Of a stretch of DNA of 64,000 bases, positions 52,432-61,697 are shown in pieces. A program made the position numbers and the translations under genes. The DNA is taken from positions 124,001 to 188,000 of the forward strand of contig CALDUT010000018.1 of the NCBI GenBank assembly GCA_937924775.1, given 5' to 3'. Source of the DNA: an uncultured Gemmata sp. Lineage in GTDB: Bacteria > Planctomycetota > Planctomycetia > Gemmatales > Gemmataceae. The stretch's first letter is position 1; each line of letters begins with the position of its first letter. Below the pieces are notes generated by a model. It was not told where the DNA came from, made no database searches, and saw only the letters and a list, made by a program, of their open reading frames with translations.

Positions 52432-53730
52432 TTACGGCCGTTCGATGGTCAGCCGCAGGAAATGGGCTGCGCAACTGATGCACGGATCGTAATTGCGAAT
52501 CAAATGCTCGCAGCGCTGAGTGATCTGGGTATCGTCCAGGTGCAAAATGCCCGGTAAGAACGTGGCCAAATCGCGTTCGATCTGACTTTGATTCTGCGAG
52601 GTCGGTGGGACAATCTTCGCTTCGGCGATAAGCCCGTCATCGCCGATCCGGTAACGATGGTAGAGCAGCCCGCGTGGGGCTTCGGTGGCATGGCAGCCTT
52701 CACCCGCGCGCCGGGGTATTTCGACCCGGGAGGGTTGCGGCTCCGCGTGGTAGGCTGCCGCCAACCGGATCGCCTCTTCAAACGCCGTGATCATCTCCAA
52801 CGACCGCGCCAAAATGCTTTGGAAGCTGTTGCGGCACGGCCAATCCATCCGGGCGGCTTCCGCTTCCCGCCGAGCGGTGGGCGACAATTGATCGAAACCG
52901 AGATTAACGCGCGCCAACGGGCCTACCAGATAGGGGGTACCGCCCGGCTGGCGGACGCAATGCAACGCGGTGGAGTGGGGTTCGTGCCGCTCGGTGAAGT
53001 GCTGCTCGTACTCCTCCGGGGGAATGTTCAAACCGCGATTGGAGACAATGCGGCCGTGGTTCATCGGGTATTCATCCGCATGGCGCAGGCACACCATCTC
53101 ATAATCGACATCCAGGGGTGGAAAGTCGAACGTCGCGGCCCAGCGGAAGGTTTCGACCGCGGCCTGCAAGCCCCAGTGCAAATCGGGCAGAAGCGCCCGC
53201 ACATCGGCCACCCGCGGTGCCCGGTAGAAGCCGCCCACCGTGACATTGATGGGGTGAACGGCCCGCCCCCCGAGAACTTCCAGAATCCGATTGCCGATGC
53301 GCTTCATCCGCAAACCGCGTTCGACGGCCTCGCGATGGCGTGCGGCCATGGCCAGGCCGCTTTCGAAACCCAGAAAGTCCGGAGCGTGCAGCATGTAGAC
53401 GTGCAGTCCGTGGCTTTCGATCCACTCGCCACAGTACAGCAGCCGCCGCAGTTCGCGGATCCCCGGCGGCAGGGTCAGCCCCAGGGCTTTCTCCAAGGCG
53501 TGGGCGGCACTCATCTGATACGCGACCGGACAAATGCCGCAGATGCGGGCGACGATGTCGGTCACTTCGCGCACCGCCCGGCCGCGGAGAAACGCCTCGA
53601 AGAACCGCGGCGGTTCATAGATGTTGAATTCGGCGACCGAGACCGTACCGTCGCGGACCACCACGGTGAGGGCCCCCTCGCCCTCGACGCGGGTGAGGGC
53701 CTCGACACGGATCGTTCGGGTGTCCGCCAT
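52432..53730 (-). CDS. hyhL: NiFe hydrogenase large subunit (group 3b-like)
   Basis: A 432-residue catalytic subunit. The nickel-iron site is complete: RICGIC with C64 and C67, and DPCISC with C417 and C420, followed by H423 and a nine-residue tail that would be removed by a maturation protease. Length, absence of a signal peptide and the partner genes point to the cytoplasmic NADP-linked group 3b (sulfhydrogenase) type, which oxidises H2 or releases it to balance NAD(P)H. It is the last gene of the operon, 20 bases after the small-subunit gene. Confidence 0.92.
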   Translation of the reverse strand: MADTRTIRVEALTRVEGEGALTVVVRDGTVSVAEFNIYEPPRFFEAFLRGRAVREVTDIVARICGICPVAYQMSAAHALEKALGLTLPPGIRELRRLLYCGEWIESHGLHVYMLHAPDFLGFESGLAMAARHREAVERGLRMKRIGNRILEVLGGRAVHPINVTVGGFYRAPRVADVRALLPDLHWGLQAAVETFRWAATFDFPPLDVDYEMVCLRHADEYPMNHGRIVSNRGLNIPPEEYEQHFTERHEPHSTALHCVRQPGGTPYLVGPLARVNLGFDQLSPTARREAEAARMDWPCRNSFQSILARSLEMITAFEEAIRLAAAYHAEPQPSRVEIPRRAGEGCHATEAPRGLLYHRYRIGDDGLIAEAKIVPPTSQNQSQIERDLATFLPGILHLDDTQITQRCEHLIRNYDPCISCAAHFLRLTIERP

Positions 53731-53750
53731 GGGCGCTGTCCTCCAGAAGG

Positions 53751-54569
53751 TTATGCCGGCGGCGAAGGGTTCTGAGAATCGTAGGCATGGTTGTTTTTCG
53801 CCAGCACCTTATCGACGGTGCGGAAGCCGGGGGCGTAGCCGTTGAAGCTGCGCACCAGCCGCGTCAGGTGGGCGGTGTCGTGCCCGTCGCGCTGGTAGCG
53901 GCGGCCGAGGCTGATCAGATTCGGATACTCTTTGGGGCCGAAGCAGCCGAAACACTCGCGGTCGTAGCTGGGGCAGATCACTTCGCACCCGATCTGCGTG
54001 ACCGGGCCCAAGCACGCCACGCCCCGGGCCACCGCCACGCACACCACCTGGCGGCGTTTGCACTCCACGCACACACTCTGCCGCGGCAGTCGCGGCGTGC
54101 GCCCCCACACCAGTGCCGAAATCAGTTCGAGAAGCTGCTGTTTGTTCACCGGGCAGCCACGCAGCTCGAAATCGACCTTGACATGATCGGCGATCGGAGT
54201 GCTGGTGGCCAGCGTGCGGATGTACTCGGGCCGGGCGTAAACGTGCTGGGCGAATTCGTCCGCATCGCCCCAATTCCGCAGGGCTTGAATGCCGCCCGCG
54301 GTGGCGCAAGCCCCGATCGTCACCAGGGAATCGCACTGTGCACGGATCGCCTGAATACGCTCAGCATCGTGGGGTGTGGAGATGGAACCTTCGACCAGGC
54401 CAACATCGTAACGGCCGCGGGTATCGGCCGGTCCAGCTTCGAGAAAATACGCGATTTCCACCTGCTCCGCCACGGTGAGCAGTTCCTCTTCGCAATCCAA
54501 AAGCGACAATTGGCAGCCGTCGCAGGAGGCGAATTTGAAAACCGCCAGACGAGGTTTTTTCGCAGGCAT
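53751..54569 (-). CDS. hyhS: NiFe hydrogenase small (delta) subunit
   Basis: A 272-residue iron-sulfur subunit: the N-terminal [21 protein letters not shown] gives proximal-cluster cysteines, then [48 protein letters not shown] and a C-terminal set of cysteines ([32 protein letters not shown]). It passes electrons between the active site and the diaphorase module. Its ATG shares one base with the stop of the flavoprotein gene (TGATG), so translation is coupled. Confidence 0.92.
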   Translation of the reverse strand: MPAKKPRLAVFKFASCDGCQLSLLDCEEELLTVAEQVEIAYFLEAGPADTRGRYDVGLVEGSISTPHDAERIQAIRAQCDSLVTIGACATAGGIQALRNWGDADEFAQHVYARPEYIRTLATSTPIADHVKVDFELRGCPVNKQQLLELISALVWGRTPRLPRQSVCVECKRRQVVCVAVARGVACLGPVTQIGCEVICPSYDRECFGCFGPKEYPNLISLGRRYQRDGHDTAHLTRLVRSFNGYAPGFRTVDKVLAKNNHAYDSQNPSPPA

Positions 54570-55399
54570 CAGAGATTCTCCACCAACAACAGCCGCCTTA
54601 CGTTCGCGTAGGCAAACACCGGGCCATCCTGACAGACGAACGACGGGCCAAACTGGCAGTGACCACACAGAGCGACTGCACAGTTCATGTTCCGCTCCAG
54701 CGAAACGAAGATGCGCTCCGCCGCGACGCCGCGATTCACCGCCCCGGTGGCGACAAAACGCATCATCACTTCCGGGCCGCAGGTGAAGACCACGGTTCGT
54801 GCAGGCTCCAGCGGTTGCTGGGCCAGGAGGGTGGTGACGAAGCCGATCGCTCCACGCCAGGTCGGGGTACCGACATCGACGGTCAGTTGTACGTCGATGT
54901 CCGCGGCTTGCCACCAATCGTACTCGTGGGCGTAAAGCAAATCCGCCGGTGTGCGGGCCCCGTAGAGAACCGCGATGCGGCCATAATCGGGGCGGTGGCG
55001 GATGAGGTGGTAGATGGCCGGCCGCAGCGGAGCCAGCCCCAACCCACCAGCGACAATCACAATATCGTGGCCGCGGACGGCTTCGACCGGCCACGCCGTG
55101 CCAAACGGTCCGCGCAGGCCCAGGGTATCGCCTGCGGTCAGCCGTGTCAGCGCCCGGGTGACATTCCCCACCGCACGAATGGTATGCCGCAACTGCTGCG
55201 GTGTGGCGGGGTCGGAACTGATCGAAATCGCCACTTCCCCCACACCGGCCAGATACAGCATATTGAACTGTCCGGGGCGGAAGGCGTAGTCGGCGCCGGG
55301 CAGCTCCAGGTCGTAGGTGGTCACATCGGGGACTTCGGGGGTGATGGCCCGCACGCGGGCGGGGATGGTTTGCCAGGGCGAGGGGGGTAGGACGGTCAC
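54569..55399 (-). CDS. hyhG: FAD/NAD(P)H-binding hydrogenase gamma subunit
   Basis: A 276-residue ferredoxin-reductase-like protein: FAD-binding [25 protein letters not shown](P)-binding [31 protein letters not shown] and a C-terminal 2Fe-2S motif in [19 protein letters not shown]. It connects the hydrogenase to the pyridine nucleotide pool. The start is a GTG at 55399, six bases after AGGAGG, and overlaps the stop of the beta-subunit gene by four bases. Confidence 0.9.
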   Translation of the reverse strand: MTVLPPSPWQTIPARVRAITPEVPDVTTYDLELPGADYAFRPGQFNMLYLAGVGEVAISISSDPATPQQLRHTIRAVGNVTRALTRLTAGDTLGLRGPFGTAWPVEAVRGHDIVIVAGGLGLAPLRPAIYHLIRHRPDYGRIAVLYGARTPADLLYAHEYDWWQAADIDVQLTVDVGTPTWRGAIGFVTTLLAQQPLEPARTVVFTCGPEVMMRFVATGAVNRGVAAERIFVSLERNMNCAVALCGHCQFGPSFVCQDGPVFAYANVRRLLLVENL

Positions 55400-56514
55400 A
55401 CACGGCCTCCTTCCATGGCGGCCACTTCTTCCGTGATGTCGATCCCGACGGGGCACCAGGTGATGCACCGCCCGCAACCGACGCAACCCGAAGTGCCGAA
55501 TTGGTCGATCCAGGTGGCGAGTTTGTGGGTCAGCCACTGCCGGTAGCGGCTTTTCGTGGTGGGGTGGACCGGACCGCCGGCGGTGTGCGAGTGTTCTTCG
55601 TTGAAGCACGATTCCCACACGCGCTGGCGGCGGGTGTGCGTACCCACCAAATCGCTAACATCATTCACCGTAGAACAGAAGCACGTTGGGCAAACCATGG
55701 TGCAGTTAGCGCACGACAAGCACCGCTTCGCGACATCGGCCCAGCGGCGGTGTTCCAGGTTGTTCATGAGGGTGTCGTGAACGGTGGTGGGATCGATGCG
55801 GCGGGTTTGTTGGGCCGCAGCGCGTTGCGGGATGGCCGCGGCTTCGGCTTGTTCCTCGGGGCTGGCCGGCCGTTCGCCCACAGCGGCAAGGTACGGGGCG
55901 GCTCGGTCGCTGCCGGCGACCCCAAGAAAGCCGTCGGTCAGTTCCGTCAGGATGAGGTCGGCCCCGCCGCGGACCGCCGGTCCGGTGTTCATGGACGCAC
56001 AAAAGCAGGTGGGGGCCGACCGCGAACAATTGACCGCGATGAGAAAAAGCCCTGCGCGGCGGGCGGCGTACTCCGGGTCGCGATAGGCTCCGCCGAGGAA
56101 CACCCGATCCTGGATGGCCAGGGCGTGCAGGTCGCAGGCGCGGACACCGAGAATGGCCCGTTTGGGCTGCGGCGGTTCGGGGGTGCGGTACTCCCAGCCG
56201 TCGCGCACGCGTAACACTTCCAGGACTGTGGTGCGCGGAGGAAAAACTAGCGGTTTGAGCGAATGCGGACCGACGACATGATCGAAGTAGCCGCCGTCAT
56301 CGGCCATCGTCAGCCGGTAGCGTCCGGGTTGCTGGTCGTCGCGGACGCCGCGGGGCAGGTGTGCCAAGTTGGTGAGCGGGGCGAGGGTGATGGCCCCATC
56401 GGCCATCCGCGGGCCGAGAACTTCGTAGCCGTCGGCCCGCAAGCGGTCGATGAGGGTTTGCAAGGCGGGCTTTTTCATCCACCACGGTGGGCCGGGGGGC
56501 GGTGCAGGGGTCAC
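55396..56514 (-). CDS. hyhB: 4Fe-4S hydrogenase beta subunit (sulfhydrogenase/anaerobic sulfite reductase A type)
   Basis: A 372-residue protein with [11 protein letters not shown] and [19 protein letters not shown] in its body and two cluster motifs in the C-terminal part, [14 protein letters not shown] and [16 protein letters not shown]. This is the HyhB/AsrA family. The start is a GTG with GGAGGAG six bases upstream, three bases after the stop of the fused protease/cyclic-nucleotide protein. It relays electrons between the flavoprotein and the small subunit. Confidence 0.9.
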   Translation of the reverse strand: MTPAPPPGPPWWMKKPALQTLIDRLRADGYEVLGPRMADGAITLAPLTNLAHLPRGVRDDQQPGRYRLTMADDGGYFDHVVGPHSLKPLVFPPRTTVLEVLRVRDGWEYRTPEPPQPKRAILGVRACDLHALAIQDRVFLGGAYRDPEYAARRAGLFLIAVNCSRSAPTCFCASMNTGPAVRGGADLILTELTDGFLGVAGSDRAAPYLAAVGERPASPEEQAEAAAIPQRAAAQQTRRIDPTTVHDTLMNNLEHRRWADVAKRCLSCANCTMVCPTCFCSTVNDVSDLVGTHTRRQRVWESCFNEEHSHTAGGPVHPTTKSRYRQWLTHKLATWIDQFGTSGCVGCGRCITWCPVGIDITEEVAAMEGGRV

Positions 56515-56517
56515 GGT

Positions 56518-57495
56518 TCACTCCTCCTCCGGCGTTGCGAGCGGGGCCAGTTCCGCACGGTAGACATCGAGAAGCTGCAGCCGGGTGGCCTGGAGCCGGG
56601 CGGCCAGCGCGGCGACCGTTCGCTTCATGAAGTGATAACCGAACCGCGGGTCGTTGTCACACAGGGCCAGGAGCCCACGGGCGTCGATCGCCGCCACGGT
56701 CACGTCGGTGAGGGCCCGGGCCGAGGCGGTCATCGGGGCTGAGCCCAACAGCGGCGACCAGCCGAGCAATTCGCCCCGGCTGAGCGTCTGGAAGCGGCGG
56801 GGGCGATGGTCCGGCCCCAGCACTTCCAGGGCCACCCGTCCATCGGCGACGATGAAGACGCGGTCGAGCTGGTCGCCTTCGCGAAACAGCATCGTTCCGG
56901 CCGGGTACTGGTCTTTCCGCACCGAGGGCAGCAGGGCCTGTAGTTCTGCATCGGTGGCGGCGGCGAGGAACGCCAGGGACTTCAGCCATTCGACCGTCAC
57001 AGGTTCAGGCATCGTGTGTTCTCCGGCGATTTCCGCCAGAATGAGGGTCACGACGGTGGGGATGGCCGTGGCCACCGGGGCGCTCACGGTGGCCGCGGGG
57101 AGCCTGCCCGCGGTGGCTGCTTCGATAGTGAAGATCACCACCCGCGGCGGCCGCCGGCCGAGCTGCGTGGCCAGTTCCAACACCGCGACGAGGTCCAGGC
57201 CGTGGCTGGAAACTGTGCGCGTGGTCCGCAGGCGGGTCTCCGGCCAGATCAGGCGTTGGATCGTACCGGGCGGGCCCGCCCCACGGCTGGCATCCACAAC
57301 GATCCATTGGCGATAGTGGGGCGGAATGTCCAACAGGTGCAGCGGATGGGCCAACGCCTCCACCCACTCACCGGCACCCAACCTGTCGCGCAACCAGGCT
57401 ACCACCTCCCAGCCCACGCGATCATCGCCCCATGGTGAGCCGAGCCCCACCACCGCGGTGGGTTTATTGTCGCCGCCACCCGTGCTGGCCGTCAA
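56518..57495 (-). CDS. fused hydrogenase maturation protease and cyclic-nucleotide-binding domain
   Basis: A 325-residue open frame without any internal stop. Residues 1-160 match the HycI/HyaD-type maturation protease: VVGLGSPWGDDRVGWEV, IVVDASRGAG and SSHGLDLVAVLELA; this family trims the C-terminus of the large subunit. Residues 162-325 match a Crp-like cyclic-nucleotide-binding domain: LFREGDQLDRVFIVADGRVAL and LSRGELLGW, with no DNA-binding domain after it. The start is probably the TTG at 57495, which overlaps the Usp stop (TTGA) and follows GGGAGGGGG. An internal ATG at 57012 with GGAG eight bases upstream could also make the second domain alone. Confidence 0.75.
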   Translation of the reverse strand: MTASTGGGDNKPTAVVGLGSPWGDDRVGWEVVAWLRDRLGAGEWVEALAHPLHLLDIPPHYRQWIVVDASRGAGPPGTIQRLIWPETRLRTTRTVSSHGLDLVAVLELATQLGRRPPRVVIFTIEAATAGRLPAATVSAPVATAIPTVVTLILAEIAGEHTMPEPVTVEWLKSLAFLAAATDAELQALLPSVRKDQYPAGTMLFREGDQLDRVFIVADGRVALEVLGPDHRPRRFQTLSRGELLGWSPLLGSAPMTASARALTDVTVAAIDARGLLALCDNDPRFGYHFMKRTVAALAARLQATRLQLLDVYRAELAPLATPEEE

Positions 57496-57986
57496 TCGCC
57501 CCCTCCCAATTCGTTCCCGTTGTTGGTCGTTGCGGCGGACGTGGAGGTGGTTGGTGGGGGCGGTATCCCTGCGCGGACCGTCAGCACTGGGCAGGGGGCG
57601 TTCCGCAACACTTCTTCCGCGACACTGCCCAGCAGGGCCCGCCGCAGGCCGCTGCGGCCGTGGGTGCCGATCACCAACATATTGCACTGGGATTCGCGGG
57701 CGACTCGGACGATTTCTGCCGCGGGCGTCCCGGGAACGACGCGGAATTCGACGACGGTTCCCGGATGCGCGGGTGTGTGGGAGCGTAGCGTTTCGATGAG
57801 GCTGGCTTCGAAGTGGGGATCGCGAGCGCGATCAACGGCTTCCGCCTCATTGAAGGGCGGCGGATAGACATACAGCACAACGACTTTGGCCCCGTAATCG
57901 CGGGCCAAAGCGGCGGCGAATCGGAACGCCGTCTGGGAAGCTTCGGAAAGGTCGCTGGCACACACAATCGTTGGCAGTTCCGGCAT
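57492..57986 (-). CDS. universal stress protein (UspA family)
   Basis: A 164-residue protein: IVCASDLSEASQTAFRFAAALA at the start and the ATP-binding motif GTHGRSGLRRALLGSVAEEVLRNA-type segment (G-2x-G-9x-GS) followed by CPVLTVR. A Thr/Pro-rich tail ends it. The ATG at 57986 has GGAGG six bases upstream. It leads the hydrogenase operon through a four-base overlap with the next gene. Usp proteins bind ATP and act in growth arrest and low-oxygen survival. Confidence 0.88.
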   Translation of the reverse strand: MPELPTIVCASDLSEASQTAFRFAAALARDYGAKVVVLYVYPPPFNEAEAVDRARDPHFEASLIETLRSHTPAHPGTVVEFRVVPGTPAAEIVRVARESQCNMLVIGTHGRSGLRRALLGSVAEEVLRNAPCPVLTVRAGIPPPPTTSTSAATTNNGNELGGGD

Positions 57987-58020
57987 CGTCGCCCTCCGCG
58001 AACACGGGGGATACAAAGCT

Positions 58021-58056
58021 CGCAACCGGGATCGTTTCGCGACGATCCCGGTTGCG
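58021..58056 (-). terminator. 15-bp perfect hairpin between hsp20 and usp
   Basis: CGCAACCGGGATCGT (58021-58035) pairs fully with 58042-58056 around the loop TTCGCG. On the minus strand it begins 12 bases after the Hsp20 stop and ends 35 bases before the Usp start. No T-run follows, so it may attenuate or stabilise rather than end transcription. Confidence 0.65.
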
Positions 58057-58067
58057 GGGACAGCTGA

Positions 58068-58520
58068 TTATCTTGGTGTGACCACAATCCGTTTCGGCTG
58101 TGCTTCGGCTTTCTTGGGGATGGTGATGGTCACAACCCCGTGGGTGCTGGTCGCGGTCACCTTTTCCGGATCGGCACTGCTGGGCAGAGCGATCGTTCGT
58201 TGGAACGAGCCGGTGAAACGCTCGATCCGGTGATAGTTCTTTTGCTTGTCTTCTTTTTCTTCTTTCTTTTCACCACGAACCGTCAATAAGCCATTCTCGA
58301 TGGAAATTTCGATGTTCTTCGGATCGACCCCGGGCAGGTCGGCCTTGACGAGGATTTCCTTCTCGGTTTCCTCGACGTCGACGCGGGGCGTCCAGCTTTG
58401 GACCACCCGGGTGGGGGTGGTCGCATCCCCGAAGAACCGTTGCATCATTTCTTCCATTTCCTTCCGGAAGGGCTCCAACATACCAAAACCCGATTGCCAG
58501 GGCGTTAACGGTGCAGACAT
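58068..58520 (-). CDS. small heat-shock protein Hsp20
   Basis: A 150-residue alpha-crystallin-type chaperone: an N-terminal arm with FGMLEPFRKEMEEMMQRFF, the core WTPRVDVEETEKEILVKADLPGVDPKNIEI, ERFTGSFQRTIALP, and the closing STHGVVTITIPKK. Of two adjacent ATG codons the second (58520) has GGAGG at six bases and is preferred. It precedes the usp-hydrogenase operon on the same strand with only an 81-base gap and a strong hairpin between. Confidence 0.92.
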   Translation of the reverse strand: MSAPLTPWQSGFGMLEPFRKEMEEMMQRFFGDATTPTRVVQSWTPRVDVEETEKEILVKADLPGVDPKNIEISIENGLLTVRGEKKEEKEDKQKNYHRIERFTGSFQRTIALPSSADPEKVTATSTHGVVTITIPKKAEAQPKRIVVTPR

Positions 58521-58620
58521 CATCGTCCTCCTTTCTGGGATGATAAAAAACAGTGGCAGCGTTGATGGCAACCCGTGGGTATCGTCATGCGTATCGGTGG
58601 GCTGAGGGTCGAGGCTATTC

Positions 58621-58980
58621 TCAACGAATTCGATACCAGTAGTAGACTCCCGGATTCGCGTAATAGGAATACGTTCCCCACGGACTGACGGTTGTGGTAA
58701 AGGCCCCCGGCGTGACATAGTATCCCGCCGACCAACTGGGGTAGTAGACGGAGTAGTAGGGATAAACGTAAGTGGGGTAGAAGGAGTAGGCGGGAGCCAG
58801 GGAGGGCGTTCCCACTTGGGGATAGAGGGAAACCCCGGGCGCCAGTGGCCGCGGCGGGTTGTACGGAATGGTGGGTGGAGCGACCCGCCGTTGCCGTCGG
58901 GCGTTGGCCTCCACCGTCGCAGGGCCGATGAGTGTGACGACCAAAGCCAGCAGCCCGAGCCACTTTAATGAATTTTGCAT
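58621..58980 (-). CDS. secreted Tyr/Pro-rich protein, unknown function
   Basis: A 119-residue protein with a signal peptide (about 1-26, ending VEANA) and a body very rich in tyrosine and proline, including YSFYPTYVYPYYSVYYPSW. GGAGGAATTTTC before the ATG is a strong ribosome site. I do not recognise a family; the composition suggests a surface or wall protein. It lies 100 bases upstream of the Hsp20 gene on the same strand. Confidence 0.65.
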   Translation of the reverse strand: MQNSLKWLGLLALVVTLIGPATVEANARRQRRVAPPTIPYNPPRPLAPGVSLYPQVGTPSLAPAYSFYPTYVYPYYSVYYPSWSAGYYVTPGAFTTTVSPWGTYSYYANPGVYYWYRIR

Positions 58981-59048
58981 GAAAATTCCTCCCGGTGCGT
59001 CCTCCCAGGGTTGGATGGGGGGTCTGGGGATAGCGATTCAGCGAAAAT

Positions 59049-60179
59049 TCAGGACACCGCCACCGGGGCGGGTTGGGCCGCCGGGCGAATGCGGAATTGT
59101 TTGTCGAGGCGTTCCAGAATGCTGACAATGCCGCCGTATTCCAGTTCGCTGTAGGGCAGCATGGCCGGTCCACTGAAGCCTTGGCGGCGAATTTCCATCG
59201 CCTTGGTGGCGGCTCGGCTGCGGACTTCATCCCAGAAGGGGTGATCGAAGACATCGACCGGCTCGGTCAATTTCCCCTCATGCACGCAGAAACCGAGGCA
59301 ACTGACGATCGGGGGCCCGTCGAAGTAGCTAGTGCCGGTTTGCCGTTGGACGGGCATCAGAGGGCCGATGTGGCTACCCCGCATGAAGCCGCCGACGTAA
59401 TGGGCGGTGGCGAAAGGAGCGAGGATTTCGCCAGTGGCCGGGAAGTTTTTCTGCACGCGCACCAGCATCACCGGGTCGTCTTTGCCGGTGTATTTGCCGG
59501 CGATGTTGTGCAGGCGGGTGGTGCTGACGGCGGCGGCCTGTTCCCCACTGCTGCGGCTGTAAATCGCTTCCACCACATAGCGATCGTTGTCGCGGAGAAG
59601 AGCGGCGATGTCGTAGAGCGATTCGGGGGCGTCCAATTCAATGACGCGGTCGCCCTGGGTGTAGTTGACGTCCATGATGCGGAAGCGGAAGCCCTTGGTC
59701 ATCTCCGGCCCCAGCAGCAGGCCCGCGGTGTTCATCGGGTCGGCGAAGGCCAGGTACAGGGGCAGGTTGTAGGCGCCCGGTTCGGTTTTGTCGGCGGCGA
59801 ACATCAAAAACGGTTCGGCACTGCGTTCTTGGATCTCCATTTCCGCTACTGCCGGCCCCAGGCCTTTGACGTTGCCGCTGAAGGCATCCACAAGCAGGTC
59901 TTGCCCGGCTCCATAGAGGCCTTGCTCTTTGGCCACCGCGGTGCCGGCTTGGAATGCGTCCCACGCGAGACGGTGAACGTCGGGGTGACCCACACCCCGG
60001 GTGTGCGTCATCAGAATGGCGATGTCGTCGCCCGTGTACGACACAAAGGAGTCGATCAGTAAACCATTACCCTCCAGATGGATATGTTTACGGACCGTGT
60101 CGAGTAACAGATTGCTGGGGGCCACATGACCACCGATACTGCCGATGTCGGCCTTGATGATGCTGAGTGTCGTTTTCAT
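59049..60179 (-). CDS. fructose-1,6-bisphosphate aldolase/phosphatase (archaeal type V)
   Basis: A 376-residue bifunctional enzyme of the FBPA/P family: KADIGSIGGHVAPS, FVSYTGDDIAILMTH, YGAGQDLLVDAFSGNVKGLGPA, YNLPLYLAFADPMNTAGL and GSHIGPLMPV. Length and sequence match the family closely. One active site makes fructose 1,6-bisphosphate from triose phosphates and removes the 1-phosphate, driving gluconeogenesis. The family is typical of archaea and deep-branching or thermophilic bacteria. I chose the ATG at 60179 because the conserved N-terminus begins there. Confidence 0.93.
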   Translation of the reverse strand: MKTTLSIIKADIGSIGGHVAPSNLLLDTVRKHIHLEGNGLLIDSFVSYTGDDIAILMTHTRGVGHPDVHRLAWDAFQAGTAVAKEQGLYGAGQDLLVDAFSGNVKGLGPAVAEMEIQERSAEPFLMFAADKTEPGAYNLPLYLAFADPMNTAGLLLGPEMTKGFRFRIMDVNYTQGDRVIELDAPESLYDIAALLRDNDRYVVEAIYSRSSGEQAAAVSTTRLHNIAGKYTGKDDPVMLVRVQKNFPATGEILAPFATAHYVGGFMRGSHIGPLMPVQRQTGTSYFDGPPIVSCLGFCVHEGKLTEPVDVFDHPFWDEVRSRAATKAMEIRRQGFSGPAMLPYSELEYGGIVSILERLDKQFRIRPAAQPAPVAVS

Positions 60180-60585
60180 GGGAAGCCCTGGAGCGAGAAG
60201 GGGGCGAACCAAACGCCACTGGAGCCAATCACGCCGGGCTCTTACGCAATCCAGATGCCAGAATGGTGCCGCGGGCGCCAGGGATACGCATTTTCCGGAA
60301 GAAACCGCGATCGGTTTCCACAATTTCCCCCCCCCTGGCCGCCGCGATGCACGGCAGTGTGTCAATTTCAACACGTTCGCGAATCCCTGGTCCCAAACCG
60401 CACACGCGGCCTAAAGACCGGCGAGAAAACCGCCAGAAAGGCTGGACCGCCCCCGAAAAAAGCCGGTAAAATAGAATTCGGCCTACTTGACGGGGGATTG
60501 TCCCCACGGAAAGATTCCCTACATCCGTGTATAAGTGGGCCTGGGTAACGCTGGTCTGCACTCACCATTTTTTGTCAGGTGTGTT
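60180..60585. other. 406-base divergent gap
   Basis: It separates the FBP aldolase/phosphatase gene from the STAS gene. It holds a short hairpin GAAACCG/CGGTTTC (60301-60318) and a candidate promoter for the STAS gene. No gene is evident. Confidence 0.45.
60443..60472 (+). promoter_or_regulatory. candidate promoter for the STAS gene
   Basis: TGGACC (60443-60448, four of six) and TAAAAT (60467-60472, five of six) are 18 bases apart. It would give a leader of about 105 bases before the ATG at 60586. Confidence 0.35.
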
Positions 60586-60951
60586 ATGTCGTCCCAACCG
60601 TCCCGGAAACGGCGTGTCGAAGTGGAAGACATCGGGGACATTGCCGTCGTCAACTTCCTTGAGAAAAAAATTCTCGATGAACAAAGCATTCAGATGATTG
60701 GCGACGATTTGTTTCGCTTGGTCGATGAATTGGGTCGTCGCAAGATTCTACTGAATTTCGGCAACGTCGAGTTCTTGTCCAGCGCGGCGCTGGGTAAATT
60801 GATCACCCTGCACCGCAAGGTGCAAGGGATCCAGGGAAAATTGGTGCTGTGCAAGATCGCCAAAGATATTTACGATGTTTTTAAAATCACCAAATTGGAT
60901 AAAATTTTAACCATTGCCCCGGACGAACAAGCCGGGCTGCAAGCGTTCTGA
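60586..60951 (+). CDS. STAS-domain anti-sigma-factor antagonist
   Basis: A 121-residue single STAS domain: IGDIAVVNFLEKKILDEQSI, KILLNFGNVEFLSSAALGKLITLHRKV and LCKIAKDIYDVFKITKLDKIL. S65 or S66 is the likely phosphorylation site. It should bind an anti-sigma kinase in its dephosphorylated form. The anti-sigma-like kinase gene follows 81 bases later on the same strand; no sigma factor gene is adjacent. Confidence 0.88.
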   Translation: MSSQPSRKRRVEVEDIGDIAVVNFLEKKILDEQSIQMIGDDLFRLVDELGRRKILLNFGNVEFLSSAALGKLITLHRKVQGIQGKLVLCKIAKDIYDVFKITKLDKILTIAPDEQAGLQAF

Positions 60952-61032
60952 GCGTCACTTGTCATTTGACGAATGGGTTCTGCGCCATTGTCCTGGGCGC
61001 GTTCCTTAACCAAGTCTTTCCCCTGTTTTGAC

Positions 61033-61461
61033 ATGGGCGTTGCGCCGATGGCCGTCGAACTGACCATCGCCAGTGATCTGGGCGAAGCCCGGCGCGTTCA
61101 GGAGACGATCGAGGCAGCTCTCCAAACGACCGGCTATTCGGAACACGATATCTTCGCCATCAAGCTGGCCCTCGAAGAGGCCCTGGTCAACGCTATCAAA
61201 CACGGCAATCAGATGGACCCCGACAAACGGGTTTTCATCGCCTATAGCATCACCGCCGAACGCTTCGACATCCGCATCACCGACGAGGGCGCGGGGTTCA
61301 ACCCCGATGACGTCCCCGATCCCACGGCCATCGAGAACCTCGAACGCCCCTGCGGCCGTGGCCTGCTTCTGATGCGCGGATTCATGACCCACGTCGAATA
61401 CCACGGCAAAGGCAATGTGGTCACCATGACCAAAATTCGCGACGTGCCCAACTCCGAATAG
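61033..61461 (+). CDS. RsbW-like anti-sigma serine kinase (HATPase)
   Basis: A 142-residue GHKL ATPase: N box in LEEALVNAIKHGNQ, G1 box in DEGAGFNPDDVPDP and G2 box in GRGLLLMRGFMTHVEYH. It probably phosphorylates the STAS partner encoded just upstream, a partner-switch module. The start is uncertain: ATG at 61033 is listed, and ATG at 61048 is equally possible, since neither has a strong ribosome site. Confidence 0.85.
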   Translation: MGVAPMAVELTIASDLGEARRVQETIEAALQTTGYSEHDIFAIKLALEEALVNAIKHGNQMDPDKRVFIAYSITAERFDIRITDEGAGFNPDDVPDPTAIENLERPCGRGLLLMRGFMTHVEYHGKGNVVTMTKIRDVPNSE

Positions 61462-61697
61462 CCCCGGCACTTCCCCCCGCCGCGCCGGAGCTTGCGGCCG
61501 CGACGACTCCACCAACGCCCCCACCAGCAGAATTTCTCCCCCCGCGAGCGAAACGCGCCGGAGAAAACCGCGGCTACTGTCATTCCCACACACGGCTTGA
61601 GTCGATACAGTTCACAGATGAGAAGCCGCGGGATCGCCCCATCCTGCGCGGCTGTGGAATCGTTTTTTGGCGTGTGGACGGCCACTAGGACGCAGCC

